In this document: positions 1-5,569 of the stretch, piece by piece | Position numbering within the stretch: position 1 is the stretch's first letter | Layout: each line of letters opens with the position of its first letter | NCBI GenBank assembly: GCA_025924755.1 | Contig: JAICHT010000237.1 | Coordinates: 1 to 5,569 of the forward strand | Origin: Chitinophagaceae bacterium | GTDB lineage: Bacteria; Bacteroidota; Bacteroidia; Chitinophagales; Chitinophagaceae | Length of the DNA: 5,569 nt | Reading direction: 5' to 3' | Made by a program: the position numbers and the translations under genes | Notes under the pieces: generated by a model | The model's input: only the letters and a program-made list of their open reading frames with translations | Told to the model about the DNA's origin: nothing | Database searches by the model: none

Positions 1-637
1 GGAACGTGGTACTGTCTTTTACTTTTGTTTCCATGATCATTTTGCGCAAATCTTCACCACCCGATTTTACATATGCTTCTTCAATGCGTTTGCCAATCCC
101 CTCCCAATCCGGGTTAGGCATACTTACCCGGATGTTTTTTCTGCCCAGATCTTTTAATCCTTTAACGCTATCCGGATTACCTTCTTGTACCATAATAGCC
201 AAGCGGTTTTTTGCATAGGCTTCAGTTTTTGCAAACCATTCTGGCGTCATATTTATCCGGCTTTTACCGGCAGTATACACATCAGGCATCATATCAATAC
301 GCATATTGCCAATAGTAATAGAACCGCCTGCTATTTGTTTTGCCAATATGCCGGGCGGCAATGTTTCTGCAAACAGGCGTTGATATTGTGGATACGCTTT
401 TTTGAAAGCTGCAAACAATTCGTCTATGCACATAAACTGGTTACCGGCAAAAAACACCACCAACTGCGGATTGTTAATATCGCCAAACAGATCCGGTACG
501 TTATCCACACCAGCCACCGTGAATTGAACTGCGCTTGGTGGCGGCGTGTTCCATGGCGGATCAAAACGATGGTCTTGTGCATGGATGCTATTAACAAAAA
601 TGATCCACAGCAAAAAAGTGCCTGTAAACTTTTTCAT
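1..637 (-). CDS. Periplasmic ModA-like substrate-binding protein, 3' end cut off by the window
   Basis: This is an open frame of 212 codons from an ATG (MKKFTG...) with no stop before the left edge, so the C-terminus is missing. Residues 1-20 form a clear signal peptide (Lys-Lys, hydrophobic core, then SIHA before Gln21), which predicts export to the periplasm. The mature part resembles the type 2 periplasmic binding fold of the ModA/SBP_bac_11 kind: a first strand and turn LVVFFAGNQ at about 59-67, a helix DELFAAFKKAYP, the hinge-like stretch NRLAIMVQEGNPDSVKGLKDL at about 144-163, then NIRVSMPNP at about 168-176. ModA proteins bind molybdate or tungstate for an ABC importer, but the small-residue/Ser loop expected after the first strand (AAASL-like) reads AGNQF here, so molybdate is doubtful and the ligand is unknown. 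It starts 38 bases after the DsrE-like gene and is probably the third gene of the tsdA operon. No permease or ATPase gene is visible; they could lie beyond the edge. The fold class is fairly sure, the substrate is not. Confidence 0.75.
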   Translation of the reverse strand, partial: MKKFTGTFLLWIIFVNSIHAQDHRFDPPWNTPPPSAVQFTVAGVDNVPDLFGDINNPQLVVFFAGNQFMCIDELFAAFKKAYPQYQRLFAETLPPGILAKQIAGGSITIGNMRIDMMPDVYTAGKSRINMTPEWFAKTEAYAKNRLAIMVQEGNPDSVKGLKDLGRKNIRVSMPNPDWEGIGKRIEEAYVKSGGEDLRKMIMETKVKDSTTF

Positions 638-675
638 GTTCCTGGTACTAAATGAAGGAAACTTTTGTAGATAAA

Positions 676-1131
676 CTATGGGTGAACGGTGGCCCATCCC
701 TGGTATTGACGAATGATGATTTCTCCATTGCCGCTGGGTACATAAGATATGAACGGCCATAGCTCTTCTTTACTGATTTTTCTTTCTTTAATTGTGTTTT
801 CGCATTGTGCCAGGATAACACCTTTTTTTTGAAGGTTCGTAAGCAAGGTGTCGTATGAATTTGATTTTTTAAAAAGCTCTACACCATCTGCAAAAGCCAC
901 CAGTTCCACTTCCAGCTTTCCTTTCAGCCTTGGATCCTCTAACGCATTATTAATATTGCGAAGCACCATTTTCATTTTCTTCTCATCTGACTGATCCAGG
1001 ATATATAAAGCTTTGTACGATTTTAAGGTAGCTTCTGCACCATGAAAGGTATGGGTATTATCTCTTTGACCAAAACCTTGCATTCCGAAACATAAGGCCA
1101 TTACTACTAATAAAAACTGGGTCTTTTTCAT
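676..1131 (-). CDS. DsrE/DsrF-like family protein with a signal peptide
   Basis: The product is 151 residues from an ATG with an A-rich leader. Residues 1-21 form a signal peptide (MKKTQ, hydrophobic core, GFG before Gln22), so the protein is predicted to be periplasmic. The rest matches the DsrE/DsrF-like fold: strand KALYILD (40-46), helix with NINNAL (59-64), strand VELVAFADGVELF (75-87), helix TLLTNLQKKGV (95-105), then the family's Cys-bearing loop AQCENT with Cys110, and the C-terminal pattern SGNGEIIIRQYQGWATVHP. In cytoplasmic relatives (DsrE, TusD) the equivalent Cys carries a persulfide for sulfur transfer; whether it does so here is inference. Many DsrE-like proteins have no known function. 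The gene lies 23 bases after the TsdA-like cytochrome and 38 bases before the binding protein, which favours co-transcription and a role in periplasmic sulfur chemistry. The other Cys (14) sits inside the signal peptide, so the mature protein has a single Cys. Confidence 0.85.
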   Translation of the reverse strand: MKKTQFLLVVMALCFGMQGFGQRDNTHTFHGAEATLKSYKALYILDQSDEKKMKMVLRNINNALEDPRLKGKLEVELVAFADGVELFKKSNSYDTLLTNLQKKGVILAQCENTIKERKISKEELWPFISYVPSGNGEIIIRQYQGWATVHP

Positions 1132-1154
1132 TTAAATTGTTTTATTTTTTGTAC

Positions 1155-2153
1155 TTACTTTTTGAGATTTTTATTTGCATCCGCTATGGGGCCAAAGGGC
1201 CCAAATTTATGCTGTTGCTCACTAAAGGTATCGCTATAGGGCCCAAAAGGAAAATCTACCGGCTTTTTACTGCTGTTTTTCCAGTCTTGTGTCTGGTCTT
1301 TGTGCGGCCTTGGCTGCGAGTTTACAAATGCAGCTACATCCCATGCTTCTTCATTGGTTAATTGCGGGTCGTGATACGTTGCTCCAAAAGGCATATTATT
1401 TTTTACGAAGCCTGCAAAACTGCTAATGCGATACAAACCGGCTCCATCATTATAGCTATGCGCTCCCCAAAGCGGAGGATAGGTATATTCAGTGCCTGTG
1501 GCATTTAACTGCCCTTCGCCCTTTGCACCATGGCAGCTTTGGCATTTAGTTAAAAAAATAATTTTCCCTTTTGCCGGGTCTGCAGCACGGTTTAAAAAAG
1601 GCAACTTTGGTATACCGGCACCGGCAGGTTTCTTCCCTTTGGCTACATCAACCCCTAACCATTTCATATATGCGTAAATAGCTTTCATCTCTTTACTTGT
1701 GGTGTCTATTGGTTTACCATCCAGGCTTCTTTCAAAACAGTCATTTACCCGGCCATAGATACTTTGCAACGAGTTGGAGCGTGCCCTGAACTGAGGATAA
1801 TTGGCATACACCGCACCAAAGTTGCTGCCCATAGGCCGTGTACCGGCATCCAAATGACAGTTCTGGCAATTCATACCATTGGTAATTTGAGCAATAGTGC
1901 CATGCTGCCCAAAATATTTTGCCGTATGGGCTATTAAATCTTCCCCATATTGAATCAATTTTCTTTCGTTGGGTGACGTCACCGCATCCGTGTATAAACT
2001 AGGAGCCGTCCACATCGTATCATCTGGGAGTGAATACCTTTCCGTCCATTGTTTGGCTTCTTCCTTTCTTTTATAATACCCATTCATCCATTGATCTGCA
2101 ACCACAATAAATATGACAATAAATAAAACAATAGGAAACCAATTCGATTTCAT
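1155..2153 (-). CDS. tsdA: TsdA-family diheme cytochrome c (thiosulfate dehydrogenase / tetrathionate reductase)
   Basis: The product is 332 residues. TsdA enzymes interconvert thiosulfate and tetrathionate outside the cytoplasmic membrane, exchanging electrons with other cytochromes. Residues 5-20 form a hydrophobic segment followed by a charged stretch (KRKEEAK), which looks like an uncleaved anchor. Two heme c sites are visible: C96-Q-N-C99-H100 and C204-Q-S-C207-H208. The family hallmark RVNDCFERS holds Cys139, matching the unusual axial Cys ligand of the active-site heme 1. For heme 2, KNNMP (251-255) offers Met254 as distal ligand. Other family signatures are PPLWGAHSYNDGAG (226-239), DVAAFVNSQPRP (272-283) and the tail QHKFGPFGPI. 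An upstream in-frame TTG at 2192 would add 13 residues, but it lies at about the predicted transcription start of the promoter at 2196-2226. ATG 2153 also puts the anchor right at the N-terminus, so I chose it. It is the first gene of a probable operon with the DsrE-like and binding-protein genes. No adjacent tsdB is present. The family call is firm; the preferred reaction direction is not. Confidence 0.9.
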   Translation of the reverse strand: MKSNWFPIVLFIVIFIVVADQWMNGYYKRKEEAKQWTERYSLPDDTMWTAPSLYTDAVTSPNERKLIQYGEDLIAHTAKYFGQHGTIAQITNGMNCQNCHLDAGTRPMGSNFGAVYANYPQFRARSNSLQSIYGRVNDCFERSLDGKPIDTTSKEMKAIYAYMKWLGVDVAKGKKPAGAGIPKLPFLNRAADPAKGKIIFLTKCQSCHGAKGEGQLNATGTEYTYPPLWGAHSYNDGAGLYRISSFAGFVKNNMPFGATYHDPQLTNEEAWDVAAFVNSQPRPHKDQTQDWKNSSKKPVDFPFGPYSDTFSEQQHKFGPFGPIADANKNLKK

Positions 2154-2195
2154 CGTATTGATTTTAGTAGTAAAAGCTTGTTGAAACAGCAATTA

Positions 2196-2226
2196 CAAAA
2201 TTAGGCAGATATTATTCTGAAGTCAA
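2196..2226 (-). promoter_or_regulatory. Bacteroidota-type promoter for the tsdA operon
   Basis: On the minus strand, TTG (2224-2226) is followed by a 20-base spacer and TAATTTTG (2196-2203). The second element fits the Bacteroidota -7 consensus TAnnTTTG at every fixed position, and the spacing suits the -33 element. Transcription should start near 2190, giving a leader of about 37 bases before ATG 2153. This supports that start codon over the upstream TTG at 2192. The rest of the 182-base gap between the thioredoxin gene and tsdA shows no convincing operator or riboswitch. Confidence 0.6.
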
Positions 2227-2335
2227 GTTGATATTAATAATAAATGATAATTGCATCGTATTAAATTCCTGGCATGATCATAATAAATTTGAAGCTGATT
2301 TACACTAATACCATATCAGGATTTTGCGGTACTAT

Positions 2336-2866
2336 TTAAGAACCAAAAAGCTGCCTATATTGTTTAGTGTTATAATCTTCGGCGCCATCTATATGTTGCA
2401 CCAGTTTGCCTTCTTCATCAAATATAAAAGTAGCAGGTATGCTTTGTATTTTAAACAATTCCGGCAGATCTTCAGCCGGGTAATAAACAGGAAGCTTCAT
2501 CTTTCGGTACTTTTTATATTGTATAGCAATTTCAAAATTTCTGTCCAGCGAAATGAGTACAAATATTGCTTTTGTGGTATCAAGCGAATGATATAACTTT
2601 TGAATAGAAGCAAGCTCAGCCCTGCATGGGGGACACCAGGTAGCCCAGAAATTTACAAATAGCTTTTTGCCTTTTAAATCGGAAAGTTGTACAACAGTTC
2701 CGTCTTCAGTTACCAGGCGAAAGGCAGGCAAATCAGTACTCGTATATTTATAAGGGTTGAAGTAATATGCATTTCCATCTAAAGCCTTTTCAGAAATTCT
2801 TTTTGTATGAGGAAATAGAAAGGATAATATAGTAATGGCTATTGAAATGAAAAGATTAAGGTTCAT
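2336..2866 (-). CDS. TlpA/ResA-like membrane-anchored thiol-disulfide oxidoreductase
   Basis: The product is 176 residues from an ATG. Residues 2-18 are hydrophobic (NLFISIAITILSFLF) and form an N-terminal anchor or signal segment, so the catalytic domain should face the periplasm. The thioredoxin-like domain runs from about 46 (LPAFRLVTEDGTVVQLSDLKGK, the typical AhpC/TSA-TlpA entry) to the C-terminus. The active site is FWATWCPPC with Cys78 and Cys81, and the cis-Pro loop is SIPATFIFD with Pro144. Proteins of this class reduce periplasmic disulfides, for example the apocytochrome CXXCH motifs before heme attachment (ResA/CcmG). That would fit a neighbouring diheme cytochrome, but the family is very broad and the link is inference. 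It lies 182 bases upstream of tsdA on the same strand and is separated from it by the tsdA promoter, so it is probably a separate unit, though read-through is possible. The absence of an extra N-terminal domain sets it apart from the larger DUF4369-TlpA proteins common in this phylum. Confidence 0.88.
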   Translation of the reverse strand: MNLNLFISIAITILSFLFPHTKRISEKALDGNAYYFNPYKYTSTDLPAFRLVTEDGTVVQLSDLKGKKLFVNFWATWCPPCRAELASIQKLYHSLDTTKAIFVLISLDRNFEIAIQYKKYRKMKLPVYYPAEDLPELFKIQSIPATFIFDEEGKLVQHIDGAEDYNTKQYRQLFGS

Positions 2867-2892
2867 ATTACAAGGTTGGATTAAAATTTATG

Positions 2893-2926
2893 CAACAATA
2901 TGGTTTATGTTTTTCTGAAAAGCAAA
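2893..2926 (-). promoter_or_regulatory. Weak candidate promoter for the thioredoxin gene
   Basis: On the minus strand, TTTG (2923-2926) is followed by a 22-base spacer and TATTGTTG (2893-2900), one mismatch from TAnnTTTG. It would give a leader of about 20 bases before ATG 2866. The mismatch and slightly long spacer make this tentative. The surrounding 181-base gap between the MscS gene and this gene shows nothing else convincing. Confidence 0.3.
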
Positions 2927-3047
2927 TAGAAAAGCTTTTATGCACTCATTCGGCAGTTTCTCTCTGCACTATACATATATTATGTGCCTGCAATGGAGCT
3001 TCGTTAAAACGATCATTATAGGTTCGTTTCTTTAAAGCTAATTTTTT

Positions 3048-3962
3048 TTATCCAGCTACGGTGTTCTTACTTTCCTGTGCAATATGCACTGCCATTTCTT
3101 TAAGCGGAACACCGCCTTTGATACCAAAATCCAATGTGCGAATTGGGAATGGGATCATTATTGCATTTTCATCATACGCTTTTTTTATCCGCATAATTGC
3201 TTCGCTGCCAACCCTTAAATATGCAGGTTGTTCCGGAGAATTGATCCATAAGCGGATAATGAAATTGATGGAGCTGTCGCTAAATTCTCTATAAAATAAT
3301 GTGGTCTCCTCTTCATCGGATAAACCCTCTATTCCTTTCACAGCGTTTAGTGTTACTTCTTTTACCTTCTCCAGGTCATCGCCGTAAGAAACGCCTATCG
3401 TAATATCCATCCGCCTTTTACCCAACAGCGAATAATTTTCGATAGGATTTTGGAATACATCCTTATTTGGAATAATTACCATCTGGCCCTGGAAGGTCCG
3501 CAGCACCGTGTCACGCAGATTGATTTCTTCTACCTTTCCCATATATTCTTTTATCTTAACAATATCACCAATATGCAATGGGCGCCGGAACGAAATAAAA
3601 ATGCCTGAAATAAAGTTGGATGCCATATCCTGAAACGCGAAAGCTAAAGCCAGGCCTACGATACCGGCACCTGCCAATATAGAAGTTACCGCCGTATCAA
3701 GATGCAATATTTTGAGTACAATAAACAGGGTAATACCAATAAAAAAGATATAGACCACTGAACTAAAAAGCCCGTTCAGCGTGGTATTGTGTGAAATTCT
3801 TTCAATCAGTTTTCCGGCAATTTTCTTTACCCAGCGGGCAATAAAAAAACCAATCACCAACACCAATGCCGACAGTAAAATATTGGGAAGTAATTTTATA
3901 AAATCGTGCAGCCATGTTATCAATTTCTGCATTATTAGCTGGTACGCCTTATTAATATCCAT
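3048..3962 (-). CDS. mscS: MscS-type small-conductance mechanosensitive ion channel
   Basis: The product is 304 residues, close to the 286 of E. coli MscS, so this is the compact three-helix type. It forms a homoheptameric inner-membrane channel that opens under membrane tension and releases solutes on hypo-osmotic shock. Predicted helices are TM1 at about 25-44 (ILLSALVLVIGFFIARW), TM2 at about 66-86, and the Gly/Ala-rich pore helix TM3 at about 92-124, with LAGAGIVGLALAFAFQD then NFISGIFISFRRP. After it come the beta domain (IGDIVKIKEYMGKVEEINLRDT, then VIIPNKDVFQNPIENYS) and the C-terminal alpha/beta cage ending with the family's IPFPIRTLDFG (270-280). ATG 3962 gives a sensible short cytoplasmic N-terminus; Met11 is a less likely start. 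The gene lies 149 bases downstream of the DUF2254 gene with a predicted terminator between them, so it should have its own promoter, but I find no clear TAnnTTTG element. The gene name follows the family; Bacteroidota often hold several paralogues. Confidence 0.93.
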   Translation of the reverse strand: MDINKAYQLIMQKLITWLHDFIKLLPNILLSALVLVIGFFIARWVKKIAGKLIERISHNTTLNGLFSSVVYIFFIGITLFIVLKILHLDTAVTSILAGAGIVGLALAFAFQDMASNFISGIFISFRRPLHIGDIVKIKEYMGKVEEINLRDTVLRTFQGQMVIIPNKDVFQNPIENYSLLGKRRMDITIGVSYGDDLEKVKEVTLNAVKGIEGLSDEEETTLFYREFSDSSINFIIRLWINSPEQPAYLRVGSEAIMRIKKAYDENAIMIPFPIRTLDFGIKGGVPLKEMAVHIAQESKNTVAG

Positions 3963-4035
3963 ACAATAATCTCTTTGTTGGTTTTAATACTTTCATTATT
4001 GATAGTATACGAAATATCTGCTTTAATAGACTTTT

Positions 4036-4060
4036 AAAAAGGTTAATCTTTCAATCAACC
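4036..4060 (-). terminator. Rho-independent terminator after the DUF2254 gene
   Basis: Read on the minus strand, GGTTGATT-GAAA-GATTAACC forms an 8-base-pair stem (six Watson-Crick and two G-T pairs) capped by a GAAA tetraloop and directly followed by TTTTT. It begins 52 bases after the stop codon of the DUF2254 gene and ends 74 bases before the MscS start. The stem is only moderately stable, so partial read-through into the channel gene is possible. Confidence 0.55.
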
Positions 4061-4111
4061 GTTTTCTCCTTTTTCTTTTCATCATTTAATGATGTCGCTT
4101 TACAACTGCCG

Positions 4112-5380
4112 TTAAACGCCTGCCTGCTGTATTGCTGATTTCACTTCGTTTAGTAATTTATTAAAAACCGCCTGATATCTTTCCTTTACATCTAGCTTTT
4201 TTAACTGATCGAGTATTAGCATCATAGCATTTTGAATATAACGATCGCTTTTACCATAATGCCATACCGGGTAAATGCAGTTTTCAAATAGTTCATTGAA
4301 CGATGTAGTATTTCGTGTGATGCGCACCTCATCCTTGTCACCTTTTATTACGGTTGGCAAGGAGTGATGCAGCCGGTAGGCAAACAGATCTGCCATGGCA
4401 TGCAAGCTTAATACTGCCGTTGCCGGATCGTTAATACCAGGGCTCAAAGCTTTGATGGCTACTTCTGCAAGGTGATGAAAACCATATTCTGGAGTACGTT
4501 CAATAGGTTGGCCTTTAAAAAAGTCCACTGCTAAAAAAAGTCTTTTTTTACAACTTTCATTTATGGCTTCCTTTCCATGCACCAGCAATAACAAGCTTCC
4601 TTTTATAAGAAACGTACCTTGAGGTTGCGGAAATGATATCACCACGTTTTCTTCTTTTGCAATCTGCAGAACCTGGTGTTTATCGAAGCCCTGCAAATAG
4701 CCCGACTCCTGGGTAGGCAGTTCTAAACCAACTGGGTAGGCGCTTTCAATCCACTCGCTTTCCTGCCCCACAAACAACTTTTCCATAGCATTCATTGTTT
4801 GCTTGCGCACCCGGTTAATGACGGTTTCGTACTTTACGGTTTGCGTTACATAATCCAGGAAATAAATAAAAATAAAAATATCAACTACCGTAAAAACAAT
4901 CAGCAGGTATATACTAAGCGCCGGCACATAAATACCGCTGTTAATATCGCGTATGGTGCTTAACAAAAACAACGCATATACTATGGCGCCCATGTAAAAC
5001 CCCAGCACTATCTGCTGAAACCGGTTTTCGATCATACTGCTAAGTATGCGGTTGCTCATTTGAGAAGCCGCCTGGTTCAGTACAATCATAACCATAGAAA
5101 AACTAAACACCGTAAGGGAAATAATACCACCTGCTATAGTAGATACAATTTGCCTGGCAGTATTGGCATCTTTTAAACTAAGCCAGTTTAACTGCGATTT
5201 GATATGCCTGCCCCAATCTGAAAAATCAATATTCAGCATCAGCCATGACAATAAAAGAAAACCAACCGCAATAATAGCCGGGTAAAATGCGATGCTGCTG
5301 ATTATTTTACTATAGTGCTCCCGTATCCATTTTAAAAATCCTTTTCCCATGACAATTATTTTAATGGTGCTGCCCTGCAT
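4112..5380 (-). CDS. DUF2254-family multi-pass membrane protein
   Basis: The product is up to 422 residues. It belongs to the DUF2254 family of predicted membrane proteins, whose function is not established. The N-terminal half has about four hydrophobic segments: 33-50 (YPAIIAVGFLLLSWLML), 80-102 (STIAGGIISLTVFSFSMVMIVL), 124-145 and 150-175. The phrase LNQAASQMSNRIL after the second segment is typical of the family. The C-terminal half is soluble and carries the family hallmark ALSPGINDPATA at about 311-322. It also has a preceding stretch TFLIKGSLLLLV (256-267) and a basic loop after it. Two starts are possible: ATG 5380 (used here) and ATG 5350, which begins MGKGFLKWIREHY and looks equally natural; neither has a Shine-Dalgarno site. 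It starts 51 bases after the partial gene to its right and may be co-transcribed with it. A terminator follows it. The family call is strong; the start codon is uncertain. Confidence 0.88.
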   Translation of the reverse strand: MQGSTIKIIVMGKGFLKWIREHYSKIISSIAFYPAIIAVGFLLLSWLMLNIDFSDWGRHIKSQLNWLSLKDANTARQIVSTIAGGIISLTVFSFSMVMIVLNQAASQMSNRILSSMIENRFQQIVLGFYMGAIVYALFLLSTIRDINSGIYVPALSIYLLIVFTVVDIFIFIYFLDYVTQTVKYETVINRVRKQTMNAMEKLFVGQESEWIESAYPVGLELPTQESGYLQGFDKHQVLQIAKEENVVISFPQPQGTFLIKGSLLLLVHGKEAINESCKKRLFLAVDFFKGQPIERTPEYGFHHLAEVAIKALSPGINDPATAVLSLHAMADLFAYRLHHSLPTVIKGDKDEVRITRNTTSFNELFENCIYPVWHYGKSDRYIQNAMMLILDQLKKLDVKERYQAVFNKLLNEVKSAIQQAGV

Positions 5381-5431
5381 TAGAGCAATACGAATAATAA
5401 AGTTTCCTTCTTGTTTACAGTCAAAGTATTC

Positions 5432-5569
5432 CTAAATAATTAACCGAACGCCATGCAGTTCGGATATATGGTGCGAAAATTTGTTGCCCGGCGAACTAAT
5501 AAACATAAAGTTGGTGGGTATCTTCCATTCTTCACACAATCGTCCTATCAACTCAGGGCCAAACGTTCC
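5432..5569 (-). CDS. C-terminal end of an unidentified protein, 5' part outside the window
   Basis: The last 45 codons of an open frame enter from the right edge and end at TAG (5432-5434). I do not recognise the family. The visible end reads as helix, strand, helix, strand: FGPELIGRLCEEWKI, then TNFMFISSPG, then NKFSHHISELHG, then VRLII. That suggests the closing part of an alpha/beta fold with the final strand at the C-terminus. Good sequence complexity, the coherent secondary structure, the lack of stops and the matching strand favour a real gene, but the stretch is short. It ends 51 bases before the DUF2254 start, so the two genes may share a transcript. Confidence 0.55.
   Translation of the reverse strand, partial: GTFGPELIGRLCEEWKIPTNFMFISSPGNKFSHHISELHGVRLII

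Noticed and set aside
185..655. Plus-strand open frame of 156 codons
   Set aside because: It overlaps the minus-strand binding-protein gene, which has a signal peptide and a recognisable fold. The plus-strand translation is rich in Cys, His and Arg and has no family character.
1197..1247. GGGCCCAAA occurring twice about 40 bases apart
   Set aside because: Both copies encode Phe-Gly-Pro in the C-terminal tail of the TsdA-like protein, so protein sequence explains them.
2324..2596. Plus-strand open frame of 90 codons
   Set aside because: It is antisense to the C-terminal half of the thioredoxin gene, which has clear motifs; nothing supports a second gene.
2971..2989. Small inverted repeat ACATA-ATA-TATGT inside GCAC...GTGC (minus strand)
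   Set aside because: The arms are short and AT-only, and the flanking GCAC/GTGC is offset by mismatches, so it is weak as an operator or hairpin.
3006..3029. Possible terminator after the MscS gene (minus-strand stem AAACGA / TCGTTT, 11-base loop)
   Set aside because: The stem is only six pairs, mostly A-T, with a large loop and no proper T-run after it.
1..5569. GGAACGT at the left end and its reverse complement at the right end, resembling terminal inverted repeats
   Set aside because: Only seven bases match, both ends lie inside coding frames that continue past the window, and no transposase is present.

Overview
The window looks like chromosomal DNA from a Bacteroidota bacterium, possibly a Chitinophagaceae-type soil or freshwater species; the family-level guess is inference. 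The evidence is moderately AT-rich sequence, A/T-rich start regions without clear Shine-Dalgarno sites, a promoter matching the Bacteroidota pattern (TTG-N20-TAATTTTG), and the character of the proteins. Every gene I can support is on the minus strand, so the window reads right to left. No tRNA, rRNA, CRISPR array or insertion sequence is visible, and no non-coding stretch exceeds about 180 bases.

Right part (5569 to about 3048). The window opens inside an unidentified gene, of which only the last 45 codons are present (5432-5569). A DUF2254-family membrane protein follows (4112-5380), then a good hairpin-plus-T-run terminator (4036-4060), then an MscS-type small-conductance mechanosensitive channel (3048-3962). 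These look like envelope or osmotic functions, although the role of DUF2254 is unknown.

Middle (2866-2336). A TlpA/ResA-like membrane-anchored thioredoxin with an intact WCPPC motif stands between two intergenic regions of about 180 bases.

Left part (2226 to 1). A well-formed promoter drives a tight three-gene set. The first gene is a TsdA-family diheme cytochrome c (thiosulfate dehydrogenase / tetrathionate reductase). The second is a DsrE-like protein with a signal peptide. The third is a ModA-like periplasmic binding protein that runs off the left edge. Gaps are 23 and 38 bases, so they are probably one operon. All three products are predicted to be exported or anchored outside the cytoplasmic membrane. 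The set suggests a periplasmic sulfur-compound module: TsdA interconverts thiosulfate and tetrathionate, the DsrE-like protein might carry or sense sulfane sulfur, and the binding protein might bind an oxyanion. Only the TsdA assignment rests on strong motif evidence; the joint role is inference, and this is the most interesting part of the window.
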